Of a DNA stretch of 16,559 bases, positions 1 through 7,873 are shown piece after piece. A program made the position numbers and the translations under genes. Where the stretch lies: contig JBMFVX010000061.1 in assembly GCA_049965775.1 (NCBI GenBank), forward strand, positions 1-16,559, written 5' to 3'. The DNA is from JABEVB01 sp049965775. GTDB lineage: Bacteria; Planctomycetota; Phycisphaerae; WQYP01. The notes below the pieces were generated by a model, which was not told where the DNA came from, made no database searches, and saw nothing but the letters and a program-made list of their open reading frames with translations. Every line of letters starts with the position of its first letter. The stretch's first letter is position 1.

Positions 1-292
1 GCCTGAAGCAAATGTATCACTCTGCATCATCAGTGTTACTCCCGAGTTCCAGACCAATAAAACCGTTTATGTCATGCGACTCTTACCCTACCGTCCTTCC
101 CCATTAAAGCCAACCTAAAAATAATAAAATAAAATTTCATGAGATAGCTCGCTTGGTGCCGTATCTCGACTCTTTTGGATATTTCCCCGAAGCAGCACGC
201 CAAAACAGGTCGAAGGCGGCACAGGCAAACCTGGCCGCCCGCCTTATCTGCATCGCAATCAACCCCAATCAAGCGGCCAGCGGAGGCGTCGC
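1..292. other. Non-coding left flank
   Basis: No convincing gene is seen here. The stretch is the region downstream of the minus-strand GH95 gene, which stops at 293. It includes an AT-rich block at about 118-140 and a small inverted repeat, listed separately as a weak terminator. A short minus-strand open frame at 72-272 would start at TTG without a Shine-Dalgarno sequence and resembles no family I know, so it was not called. Confidence 0.6.
119..167 (-). terminator. Possible weak terminator of the GH95 gene
   Basis: GAGATA at 141-146 and TATCTC at 162-167 form a perfect 6-bp inverted repeat with a 15-nt loop. Read on the minus strand, the direction of the GH95 gene, the hairpin is followed by a strongly T-rich stretch (complement of about 119-138). 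It lies about 126 nt past the GH95 stop codon. The stem is short and AT-containing, so this is a weak candidate for intrinsic termination. Confidence 0.3.
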
Positions 293-2743
293 CTAATGTG
301 CCGCAGGTGCTCCGACTGATAGCGTCACAACATACGTCTGATGCGCAGCCAACTCCACCTTAATAATGTCGGGCGATACATAATGCCAGCGACAACTTTT
401 GCCTTTTTGGGTGTGAATGCCTTCGACTCGCTCGCCCGGCGGCGGTGCCAACTCAACTGCAACGTCATACCGCGGCGTTAGGGTTGCTTGAGTGCCCAAC
501 CCGCGACTCCACGACTCGCTGATGGTGAGAGCATTTTTGGCCACCAAACCCTGCACCTGTCCGGAAGGCCATGCACTCGGAAGAGCCGGCAGCAGTTGAA
601 TAACGCCCGTTTGACTTTGTAAAAGCATGGCCGTGATGGCGGCCGTGGCACCAAAGTTCCCATCAATTTGAAACGTTCCGTTGCAGGTATCAAAAAGGTT
701 GGGAAAAAGATAGCCGCCCCTGGACATGAGCCGTATCTGTGATCGGTACATCTGGTAGGCTTTGTTGCCATCGAGCAATGCGGCCCAGCAGCAGGCACGC
801 CATACGCAAGACCATCCTGTCGTGCCGGGGCCGCGCCATATCAGCAGTTTTTTGGCGGCTGCAGCGAGCTTTGGCGTTGTCAGCGGTGATATTTCGCTGC
901 CAGCATACAAGCCAACCAAAGGCGATAAATGCCGAAACGCGGTGCGTTTGTCACGATCTTGCCGCCATTCCTGCAGTTGGCCCGCCTTGCCGATACGCAG
1001 TGGAGCCAGTTGCTGCCGCATGGCGATAAGCTTGGCGCGAAATGCCCTGTCTTTATGCAAGATGCGGCTTGCCTCGATACAATGCGTAAACAAATCCCAT
1101 ATCAGTTCCTGGTCGCAGGCTGTGCCCTGACTTACCGGCCCCCATTCCGGCGATATGCACGGCGACGATACGAAAGGCCCATGGGCATCTTGAATCAGGT
1201 GATCTACCCAAAACTGCGCCGCCCCCTTAAGAATGGGATACGCCTGATCGGCGAGATATTTTTTGTCCAGGGTATATGCGTAATGTTCCCATATGGGCTG
1301 GCATATCCACGCCCCAGCAGCCGGGAACAATCCCCAGCTTATACCCCAGCCCGGCGCGGTGTAACCGAAGGCATTGACCATAGAGTGGCAAGTCCAGCCG
1401 CCTGCTCCATACACCGTTTCTGCCGTTGCATGGCCGGGCTGTTGCAGTGCCGAAATAAAATCAACCAGCGGCCCGGCACATGGCGATAAATTTGTCGCTT
1501 CCACAGGCCAATAGTTCATCTGTAAATTGATGTCCATGTGATAATCGCAGGTCCAGGGCGGGTGATCCGAATCATTCCATATACCCTGAAGATTGGCCGG
1601 CAGCGAGCCGGCTCGCGAGGAACTTATCAGTAAATACCGCCCATACTGAAATATCAACTCATCAAAATACGGATCTCTTGCCCCCCTGGTAAACGCCTCA
1701 AACTCCTGCCGCGTGGTTAATTGCGAGTCAGACGCTGCGGATCCAGCCAAGTTCAGCCGACAGCGATCAAACAATGCTCGGTAATCTTGTTCATGATCCG
1801 CCAAGAGCGTTGCGTACGATTTTTCCGCAGCTTTTGCGATTATTGTACGATTGAATGTTTTGTAGTCGTTACCGGTGTAGCTCGGGTATTGATCGCGATA
1901 GGCGGTAGCCGCCGAAAGCATAACCGTAACCGTGCTGGCAGCATCAATTTGTATATGCCGCCGCACGTCCTTAATGCTCCCATCCTTGAGTCTCACAACA
2001 AGCACAGCCTGAAAGCCCATATGGTTGTTGGAAAGCGCTCCGGTCAGCAGCAGCCGGTTTCCAACGGCTTGGATGGTGCAGTGCCGATGCGGCGAATCAA
2101 AGCCGATGGCCATGGTCAGGGCATTGGGCTGGCTCGCGGTATAGCGCGCAACAAAAACTTGATCCGGATAACTGCAGAAATAGGTGCGATTAAAAGCCAC
2201 GTCTCCTATGTTGAAATGTACCCGGGCCAGTGCACTGTTTAAGCTAAGGGTTCGGCTATAGCCGCGGACGGCACCCTTTGGATATTGGCTCTTGATGGTG
2301 ATATCGCCAAAAGCCTGGTACGCACCGTAAGCTCTCGGGTTCCCCTGAAAGTATTTGCGGATGGTTGCAAACGGCAGAGGCTTATGATCTCGAATCGCCA
2401 TTTGGACAGCTTTAACGTGCGCCGCGCCGCCGATGATATTACCGCCATTATATTGCGACCAGGCTCCCGGCCCGCCCGCCCAGAGACTGTCCTCGTTAAA
2501 CTGCACAAGATCGTTGGCAACGCGCCCGAATATCATCGCTCCCAATCGTCCGTTTCCGATGGGATAGGCATTGTGCATCCAGTGTCTTGCTGAAGTATGA
2601 GCCAGCAGTTTAAGCGGCAATACACCGCTTGATGGGCCGCTAGCAGTCACCGCGGAACCTGCAGCATCTTGAGCATAGGCCCTGGACAAACCAGTCAAGC
2701 AGGTCAGCATCACTAAGGCTGTTAACAAGATTAACTTTTGCAT
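293..2743 (-). CDS. Secreted GH95 family glycosidase, probable alpha-L-fucosidase
   Basis: An 816-residue inverting glycosidase expected to release terminal alpha-1,2-linked L-fucose, or a related sugar, from polysaccharides or glycans outside the cytoplasm. Residues 1-24 are a Sec signal peptide (hydrophobic core about 4-20, AYA before the likely cut). The GH95 N-terminal domain has the hallmark PIGNGRLGAMIFG (61-73) followed by NEDSLWAGGP (83-92). The catalytic (alpha/alpha)6 part contains LPANLQGIWN (381-390), INLQMNYWPVE (405-415), SPEW (531-534) and FQIDGNFG (691-698). By comparison with Bifidobacterium AfcA, Glu533 is the likely general acid and Asp694 matches the AfcA Asp766 position. 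His402 and Asn406 match the conserved His and second Asn, but Asp404 stands where AfcA has Asn421. Length is normal for the family. The ATG start is preceded by AAGGA about 11 nt upstream. The gene diverges from the MoxR operon and appears monocistronic. Fucosidase is the best guess; L-galactosidase activity also occurs in GH95, but the retained His argues for fucose. Confidence 0.93.
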   Translation of the reverse strand: MQKLILLTALVMLTCLTGLSRAYAQDAAGSAVTASGPSSGVLPLKLLAHTSARHWMHNAYPIGNGRLGAMIFGRVANDLVQFNEDSLWAGGPGAWSQYNGGNIIGGAAHVKAVQMAIRDHKPLPFATIRKYFQGNPRAYGAYQAFGDITIKSQYPKGAVRGYSRTLSLNSALARVHFNIGDVAFNRTYFCSYPDQVFVARYTASQPNALTMAIGFDSPHRHCTIQAVGNRLLLTGALSNNHMGFQAVLVVRLKDGSIKDVRRHIQIDAASTVTVMLSAATAYRDQYPSYTGNDYKTFNRTIIAKAAEKSYATLLADHEQDYRALFDRCRLNLAGSAASDSQLTTRQEFEAFTRGARDPYFDELIFQYGRYLLISSSRAGSLPANLQGIWNDSDHPPWTCDYHMDINLQMNYWPVEATNLSPCAGPLVDFISALQQPGHATAETVYGAGGWTCHSMVNAFGYTAPGWGISWGLFPAAGAWICQPIWEHYAYTLDKKYLADQAYPILKGAAQFWVDHLIQDAHGPFVSSPCISPEWGPVSQGTACDQELIWDLFTHCIEASRILHKDRAFRAKLIAMRQQLAPLRIGKAGQLQEWRQDRDKRTAFRHLSPLVGLYAGSEISPLTTPKLAAAAKKLLIWRGPGTTGWSCVWRACCWAALLDGNKAYQMYRSQIRLMSRGGYLFPNLFDTCNGTFQIDGNFGATAAITAMLLQSQTGVIQLLPALPSAWPSGQVQGLVAKNALTISESWSRGLGTQATLTPRYDVAVELAPPPGERVEGIHTQKGKSCRWHYVSPDIIKVELAAHQTYVVTLSVGAPAAH

Positions 2744-2782
2744 TCGGTCATCAATCCTTCCATCTGTGGATGTTTGTGGTTA

Positions 2783-2791
2783 AGTATAACA
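2783..2791 (-). promoter_or_regulatory. Candidate extended -10 promoter of the GH95 gene
   Basis: On the minus strand the sequence TGTTATACT combines a TATACT hexamer (5 of 6 matches to TATAAT) with the TG of an extended -10 element. No good -35 hexamer lies 16-18 bp upstream. Transcription from here would give a leader of about 30 nt containing the AAGGA ribosome-binding site. Pattern match only. Confidence 0.4.
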
Positions 2792-2903
2792 CGCTCCCGC
2801 ATCATAACCGCCGACCGGGATTATCCTATCAACGCCCAAGCGGGTCCCTAAAGGCGTACGTTACGAACAGCACTCAACCGGCGGCCACCGGGCCAGACCT
2901 CCA

Positions 2904-2938
2904 GAGGCATCATGTCGAAGTAAACTTAAGTATGCCTC
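2904..2938. repeat. 7-bp inverted repeat, possible operator
   Basis: GAGGCAT (2904-2910) and ATGCCTC (2932-2938) are perfect reverse complements separated by 21 nt. The spacer ends with the 8-bp palindrome ACTTAAGT (2924-2931). Neither strand has a T-tract after the arms, so it does not look like a terminator. Its place between divergent promoters is compatible with a regulator-binding site, but no known operator is recognised. Confidence 0.3.
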
Positions 2939-3088
2939 CCGGAGCCGATGTTCGTCAAGCATTGGCTTTTATTGTGTAATATAAGTGTCATGTATATATA
3001 TAAATGTGACTAGCGACAACCTTCGCCCAAAACCGAGCGTATCACCATGCTAAAACAGGCTCCGCGTCAGTATCTTTTTGGGGTCGGT

Positions 3089-3116
3089 TTGACTCTGCGT
3101 TTCAACCGCATAGCAT
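3089..3116 (+). promoter_or_regulatory. Candidate sigma70-type promoter of the MoxR operon
   Basis: TTGACT (3089-3094, 5 of 6 to the -35 consensus) and TAGCAT (3111-3116, 4 of 6 to the -10 consensus) are 16 bp apart. This would give a leader of roughly 125 nt. Alternatives in the same interval are a TAGAAT hexamer at 3180-3185 with a poor -35, and TTGTGT (2972-2977) with TATATA (2995-3000) at 17-bp spacing. I cannot decide between them from sequence alone. Confidence 0.35.
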
Positions 3117-3250
3117 CATGTGATCTAGCCGCCGGCCAGGCCCGGCATAGCCTCACCTGCAACTCCGGTTGCGATACGGTAGAATAATCTGCAAGAAAAT
3201 GGTCGGCCCATCGTTAGAATCTTTTTCAGGCCGCCGATTGGAGCACCTTT

Positions 3251-4558
3251 ATGCTAGATTCAGAAGGTTCGGGAACACCCCCATCCAAAACCTCTATTTT
3301 TGACCAACTCGCCGACGAAATTGGCCTTATGCCTGCGTCGGGCGGGTCGGCAGCACCTGCGACACCCGCCTCATCTTCGCCCAGCCAGAATGCAGCGCCG
3401 AACCTGCCGCCCGCTTCAGCACCTCAAATAGCGGCTTCATCGCCGAATCAACGGCCAGCAGCAGCGGTCGCCTCGCCCATCCTGACTCCGGCCTCGCGGC
3501 CTGGAGCCGCCGCCACCGACATTCAGGCGGTGGAGCAATTGGCCCGGGCCTATCGCACCATGTGCGAGCAGCTTGGCAAGGTGATTGTCGGTCAGCAGCG
3601 CGTGATTGAACAGGTACTGATCGCCATGTTCTGCCAGGGGCATGTGCTGTTGGTGGGCGTGCCGGGCCTGGCCAAAACACTGTTGGTCAAAACCATCAGC
3701 GACGTATTAACGTTGCCTTTTAAGCGCGTACAGTTTACGCCCGATTTAATGCCGTCCGACATCACCGGCACCGATGTACTGGAAGAAGACCACACCACCG
3801 GCCGTCGCTCGTTTCGCTTTGTGCGCGGGCCGATTTTTGCCAACATGGTGCTTGCCGACGAAATCAACCGTACCCCTCCCAAAACCCAAGCCGCCCTGCT
3901 TGAGGCCATGCAGGAGCATCGCGTAACCGCCGGCGAACACACTTACGACCTGCCCCAGCCGTTTTTTGTGCTGGCCACGCAAAATCCCATTGAACAGGAA
4001 GGGACCTATCCGCTGCCCGAAGCGCAGCTCGACCGTTTCATGTTTCAAACTCTGGTGCACTATCCCACACCGCAGGAAGAAGTGCAGATTATGAAACAGG
4101 CCAGCAGTAACTACCGACCGACGCTGCATCGCCTGCTCGATGGACCGAACATCCTGCACCTGCAGCAAATTGTTCGGCGTGTGCCGGTAGCCGAGCATGT
4201 ATATTTGTACGCGCGCGACCTGGTTCGCGCCACGCGTCCCAACGAAAAAGACACACCCGCGTTTGTAAACGAACTGGTGCAATGGGGCGCCGGCCCGCGC
4301 GCCGGCATTTACCTTATTATGGCGGGCAAGGCCCGGGCCATTCTGCATGGCCGCGTGCACGTTACCACCGACGACATCGTGAACATGGCGCATCCGGTTC
4401 TGCGCCACCGCATTCTGACAACCTTCAGCGCCGAAGCCAGCGGCATGACCAGCGACAAAATTATTGACCGCCTGCTCAAAGAAATTCCGCGGCCCGTGCC
4501 GCAGCAAACGGCGGCGGGCGCTCCGGCGGCTCAACCGCCCGCAGGAGCAGATCGCTAA
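3251..4558 (+). CDS. MoxR family AAA+ ATPase
   Basis: A 435-residue cytoplasmic ATPase of the MoxR group. These enzymes act as chaperones or maturation factors for protein complexes, usually with VWA-domain partners encoded next door. The ATPase core begins near residue 92 with a QLGKVIVGQQ helix (107-116). Walker A is GVPGLAKT (136-143), Walker B is LADEINR (201-207), sensor 1 is ATQNP (242-246), the arginine-finger region is EAQLDRF (257-263) and sensor 2 is GAGPRAG (346-352). The C-terminal lid follows, to about 412, with a short Ala/Pro/Gln tail. The odd part is the N-terminus: about 90 extra residues, made of a short amphipathic-looking segment (SIFDQLADEIGL, 15-26) and then a Pro/Ala/Ser-rich linker. 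Most MoxR proteins are 310-350 residues without it. The ATG start has GGAG at 3240-3243, 7 nt upstream. First gene of the operon; the DUF58 gene follows after 42 nt. Confidence 0.95.
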   Translation: MLDSEGSGTPPSKTSIFDQLADEIGLMPASGGSAAPATPASSSPSQNAAPNLPPASAPQIAASSPNQRPAAAVASPILTPASRPGAAATDIQAVEQLARAYRTMCEQLGKVIVGQQRVIEQVLIAMFCQGHVLLVGVPGLAKTLLVKTISDVLTLPFKRVQFTPDLMPSDITGTDVLEEDHTTGRRSFRFVRGPIFANMVLADEINRTPPKTQAALLEAMQEHRVTAGEHTYDLPQPFFVLATQNPIEQEGTYPLPEAQLDRFMFQTLVHYPTPQEEVQIMKQASSNYRPTLHRLLDGPNILHLQQIVRRVPVAEHVYLYARDLVRATRPNEKDTPAFVNELVQWGAGPRAGIYLIMAGKARAILHGRVHVTTDDIVNMAHPVLRHRILTTFSAEASGMTSDKIIDRLLKEIPRPVPQQTAAGAPAAQPPAGADR

Positions 4559-4600
4559 AACATCGCCACGTTCCCGCAGCAGCTATTTTTGGCAAGGCCT

Positions 4601-5536
4601 ATGGCTTACGACACACCTATACCAACCGGGCAAGGCAAAGCAATTCCGCTGATGGAGCCGGCGGCGCTCGCCCGCATCGGCAAGCTGGAACTCGTTGCAC
4701 GACAAATTATGGATGGCTATGTACAGGGCATGCACCGCTCGCCTCACATCGGTTTTGCCGTAGATTTTGCCCAGCACCGCCAATATGTCCCTGGCGACGA
4801 CATTAAACGCATAGATTGGCGCGTTTACGGTAAAGCCAACCGTTATTACATCAAGCAGTATGAAGTCACCACCAACTTGCGGGCGTATATTCTGGTGGAT
4901 TGCAGCGGTTCTATGGCGTATCAGGGCCAGAACGAGCCTCTCAGCAAGTTTCGCTATTCGCAATATCTGGCGGTGGCCTTGAGCTACCTGGTGCTGCATC
5001 AGCAGGATTCTGTTGGCTTACTGACTCTGGAACAGTCCATCCGGACTTTTTTGCCGCCACGCTCGGCGCCATCCCACTTTGTCAACATTGCCCGTAGTCT
5101 CGACGCATGCCAAACCGGCCGCGAGGCGAGCCTGGCCCCGGTTCTGCATGAAGTGGCCGAGCGCATCAAGCGCCGCAGCATGGTCATTTTAATCAGTGAT
5201 TTATTTGACGATGCGGAAAAGCTCATAGAGGCATTTCATCACTTTCGCCATCGCCGACACGAAGTCATACTCCTGCAGGTCATGGCGGATGATGAAATGA
5301 CCTTTCCCTTTTCCCGCTGGACGCGATTCGACAGCCTGGAGCTGCCAACCGACACGCTCCGGCTGGACCCGGCGCTGATGCGCCAGCGCTATCTCGAAAA
5401 TGTATCGCGCCACATTGCCCGCCTGCGGCAAGCCGCCGATTCGCTGCGGCTCAGTTATGCCGTGCTCAACACCAGCCAATCGTTTGATCAGGCGTTGACC
5501 CTGTACCTTGCCAACCGAATGAGCGAGCGCCGATGA
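4601..5536 (+). CDS. DUF58 (VWA-like) domain protein, MoxR partner
   Basis: A predicted soluble 311-residue DUF58 protein, the usual partner encoded directly after MoxR. Its biochemical role is not established; in MoxR/Bat systems DUF58 proteins are thought to link the ATPase to its client. The sequence shows the family signature RQYVPGDDIKRIDW (60-73) and the basic/aromatic stretch NRYYIKQYE (80-88). A VWA-like fold follows with a complete MIDAS start, DCSGSM (100-105, Asp-x-Ser-x-Ser), and LISDLFDD (197-204), which holds the second metal-site Asp. No signal peptide or membrane helix is visible. The start is uncertain: the ATG at 4601 has AAGG only 3 nt upstream, while an in-frame TTG at 4589 has no Shine-Dalgarno sequence and would add four residues. 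I prefer ATG because family proteins tend to begin just before the PLMEPAALARI segment. The next gene begins 48 nt after the stop. Confidence 0.93.
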   Translation: MAYDTPIPTGQGKAIPLMEPAALARIGKLELVARQIMDGYVQGMHRSPHIGFAVDFAQHRQYVPGDDIKRIDWRVYGKANRYYIKQYEVTTNLRAYILVDCSGSMAYQGQNEPLSKFRYSQYLAVALSYLVLHQQDSVGLLTLEQSIRTFLPPRSAPSHFVNIARSLDACQTGREASLAPVLHEVAERIKRRSMVILISDLFDDAEKLIEAFHHFRHRRHEVILLQVMADDEMTFPFSRWTRFDSLELPTDTLRLDPALMRQRYLENVSRHIARLRQAADSLRLSYAVLNTSQSFDQALTLYLANRMSERR

Positions 5537-5569
5537 TACAACACATGGCACATCCGACCGATGCCGCAT

Positions 5570-5575
5570 GGAGGG
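5570..5575 (+). promoter_or_regulatory. Ribosome-binding site deciding the start at 5585
   Basis: GGAGGG lies 9 nt before the ATG at 5585 and inside the eight extra codons that an upstream ATG at 5561 would add. The upstream ATG has no Shine-Dalgarno sequence. Family N-termini also start right before the first membrane helix, as the 5585 product does. Confidence 0.6.
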
Positions 5576-5584
5576 CTTCGAAGC

Positions 5585-7870
5585 ATGTTTGAAATGCCCA
5601 TGCTGCTGGCCGGGCTTGCCGCAGCGGCCATTCCGATCATCATTCATCTGTTGCACCGGCAGCGTACGCGCCCGATCAACTGGGGTGCGATGATGTTTCT
5701 GCAGGAGTCGGCGGTGCTGCAAAAGCGCCGCCGCAACATAGAACATTGGCTGCTGCTGCTGCTGCGTGTGGCACTGTTGGCTCTGCTGGCTCTGGCTTTG
5801 GCGCGGCCGCTGCTTGGCCCGGGCCAACTGGGCCTTCTGCCCGGGCAGGCCACATCGGATGTATGCGTTATTCTCGATCATTCCGTGCTTTCGGGCCTGC
5901 GCATCGGGCGGCGAACGGTATTTCAGCACGGCATAGATGTCGTGCGACAAATCGCCCACAGCCTCAAACCCGGCGACACGCTAAGTGTTGTGCTCGCCGA
6001 GGCGCACCCGCGCTCTCTTACCCACTTTCCGGTGCGAGCAGACAACGCCGATGCCATTCGCAACCGTCTTCTTAACCCCTTAAGCCAGGAGCACCAGGGG
6101 CTGACGGGCGCTTCGATACCGGCCGCCATTGAGCGGGCGCACGAGGTGCTTGGCCGAGGGGGCAATTTACGCAAAACAATTTTTATTGTCTCCGGCCAAG
6201 AGGCGTCGGTGTGGCGGGTGCGCCGCACCGAATCATGGCGGCAGGCCGCCGGCAACATCAATCCGGCCATGGCCAATACCAGCATTTTTGATTTGCCGAT
6301 TCATGGCACCGCTGCCCAGTCGGATATTTCCGTTGGGTCTATTCACATAAACCCACCCCTCACCATCGGCGTGAACCATCCGGTCACCATAAGCGCGGGC
6401 GTCAGTAACTCTGGCCCGCTTCCGGCCGATGATATAAAACTGCAGTTCACGGCTGACGGCAAACCGGTCACACAAAAAATCATAGGCCATCTTGGAGCCG
6501 GTAAATCCGCGACCATTTCGTTTGACTATCGGTTTGCTTCGCCCGGTTCACATTGGGTTGCCATCAAAGCCGATATTGTTGACGCTCTCGCCGCCGATAA
6601 CCAGTCGCTCGCGGCGGTGCAGGTGTGGCATAATCTGCCGGTGCTGCTGGTGGACAGCCAACTTACGCCGGGCGGCGCGCACCGGGCCAGTCGCTTTTTG
6701 GCAACGGCGTTGGCACCCTATTCCAGCGCGGAGGCCCAAAAGGCACTCATCAAACCAACGGTTATGAGCGTAAGCCGCGCCGATGCCGCAAGTCTCACCG
6801 ACTATTGGGCTGTGGTGGTGAACGACCCGAAGGCCATGCCCTTGGATTTTTTGCGACGGCTGCATCGTTTTGTCGAGCAGGGGCATGGCGTATGGTTTAT
6901 TTTAGGGCGCAATACTTCCCGCAACTTTTTTAATCAGGATTTGCCCGCTGCCGGCTTTGATCTCGGCCGCCTGACCGACGTGGTCACGCCGGATCATCCA
7001 CCGGCCATCGTGCTGCGGGGCCCCAACTCGCCGCTGCTTCGACCGTTGGCGGCGCTGGACCAAAATGTAATATCGGGCGTTACGCTGCGCAAATGGTGGA
7101 AATTACAAACCACCGACCCACGCGAAAAAACTATTCTGGTAACCTCCACCGGCGATCCGCTGGCTGTGGAACGCACTTTTGGCATTGCCGGAGGCCAATG
7201 TGTGGTTTGGACCACCAGTGTGGATGGCCGCTGGAACGACTGGCAAACCCGCGCCGACAGTTTTGTGCCCCTGGCAAACCAAACAGCCGCCTGCCTGGCG
7301 CTGGGCCGACGTCGCCATACGCAGAGGCACTATTTAACCCCCGGCAGCCCGGCCATCTGGACTGGTCGCACCGAGCCGCAAATAAACACCGCCGCCATAA
7401 CCGACCCGCAGGGCAACGCCCACAAACTTCAACCGCAAATTACCAGTGCCAACCGCTATCTGCTGGTGTACAGCCATACCACCTACCCCGGCTTATACAC
7501 GCTGACATTTACGCCGCCAGCCATTCCGCAGCCGGTGTATTTTGCCGTCGGCATGGATGTCCGCTCGCTTGCCTCCCAACCCTTAAGCAAGCGCGATCTG
7601 GCGTGGCTGACCCAAATGAAATTCATCAAACAGATCATCCAGCCCGCTCAAATAGCTGCCGCCTTGGGCGCACAGAATGCCGACACCGACCTGTGGCCCT
7701 GGATGGCCCTGCTGGTGCTCGCCATGCTTGTGATAGAAACCTTGCTGTGCCGCCGCATGGCCCGACTCAGCGGCGGCGACGAACTACTGCGCAGCGCCAT
7801 GCCGGTGGTGCACCGTTCGGCTGTGGCGGCTGCGGCACAACAACAACCCGTCCAAACAGGAGAAACCTAA
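5585..7870 (+). CDS. BatA-like membrane protein with degenerate VWA and CARDB-like domains
   Basis: A 761-residue inner-membrane protein with the BatA-type N-terminal domain. Helix 1 is about residues 5-23, followed by a short basic cytoplasmic loop with INWGAMMFLQES (31-42), and helix 2 is about 54-74. By the positive-inside rule the bulk then lies outside the cytoplasmic membrane, and a helix at 703-722 (LWPWMALLVLAMLVIE core) returns the C-terminus to the cytoplasm. After helix 2 comes a VWA-like segment whose metal site is degenerate: DHSVLS (98-103) replaces Asp-x-Ser-x-Ser, and VSGQE (202-206) replaces the usual Ser-Asp. A beta-rich CARDB-like domain (about 247-348) follows, then a glutamine-amidotransferase-like region (about 350-570) that opens with LPVLLVDSQ. 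This layout is common in planctomycete proteins annotated as BatA or as VWA-containing. It is probably the membrane partner of the MoxR/DUF58 pair. The ATG at 5585 was chosen over 5561 because of GGAGGG at 5570-5575. The next gene starts 3 nt after the stop. Confidence 0.88.
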   Translation: MFEMPMLLAGLAAAAIPIIIHLLHRQRTRPINWGAMMFLQESAVLQKRRRNIEHWLLLLLRVALLALLALALARPLLGPGQLGLLPGQATSDVCVILDHSVLSGLRIGRRTVFQHGIDVVRQIAHSLKPGDTLSVVLAEAHPRSLTHFPVRADNADAIRNRLLNPLSQEHQGLTGASIPAAIERAHEVLGRGGNLRKTIFIVSGQEASVWRVRRTESWRQAAGNINPAMANTSIFDLPIHGTAAQSDISVGSIHINPPLTIGVNHPVTISAGVSNSGPLPADDIKLQFTADGKPVTQKIIGHLGAGKSATISFDYRFASPGSHWVAIKADIVDALAADNQSLAAVQVWHNLPVLLVDSQLTPGGAHRASRFLATALAPYSSAEAQKALIKPTVMSVSRADAASLTDYWAVVVNDPKAMPLDFLRRLHRFVEQGHGVWFILGRNTSRNFFNQDLPAAGFDLGRLTDVVTPDHPPAIVLRGPNSPLLRPLAALDQNVISGVTLRKWWKLQTTDPREKTILVTSTGDPLAVERTFGIAGGQCVVWTTSVDGRWNDWQTRADSFVPLANQTAACLALGRRRHTQRHYLTPGSPAIWTGRTEPQINTAAITDPQGNAHKLQPQITSANRYLLVYSHTTYPGLYTLTFTPPAIPQPVYFAVGMDVRSLASQPLSKRDLAWLTQMKFIKQIIQPAQIAAALGAQNADTDLWPWMALLVLAMLVIETLLCRRMARLSGGDELLRSAMPVVHRSAVAAAAQQQPVQTGET

Positions 7871-7873
7871 GCA

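Larger units (their letters stand above)
2744..3250. other. Divergent intergenic region between GH95 gene and MoxR operon
   Basis: This 507-bp stretch separates two divergently transcribed units and has no convincing gene. A 69-codon plus-strand frame at 2770-2979 lacks a Shine-Dalgarno sequence and recognisable content. The region holds an extended -10 element for the GH95 gene, a 7-bp inverted repeat at 2904-2938, a TA-repeat tract at 2993-3002 and sigma70-like elements upstream of the operon. These are listed separately. Confidence 0.7.

Noticed and set aside
72..272. A 66-codon minus-strand frame just downstream of the GH95 gene
   Set aside because: It needs a TTG start without a ribosome-binding site and its sequence has no family features.
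2770..2979. A 69-codon plus-strand frame in the divergent intergenic region
   Set aside because: It has no Shine-Dalgarno sequence before its ATG, no recognisable domain and overlaps the candidate GH95 promoter.
3746..4534. A 262-codon minus-strand open frame
   Set aside because: It lies entirely antisense to the MoxR ATPase core, whose protein motifs are unmistakable, and it resembles no family; a shadow frame in GC-rich DNA.
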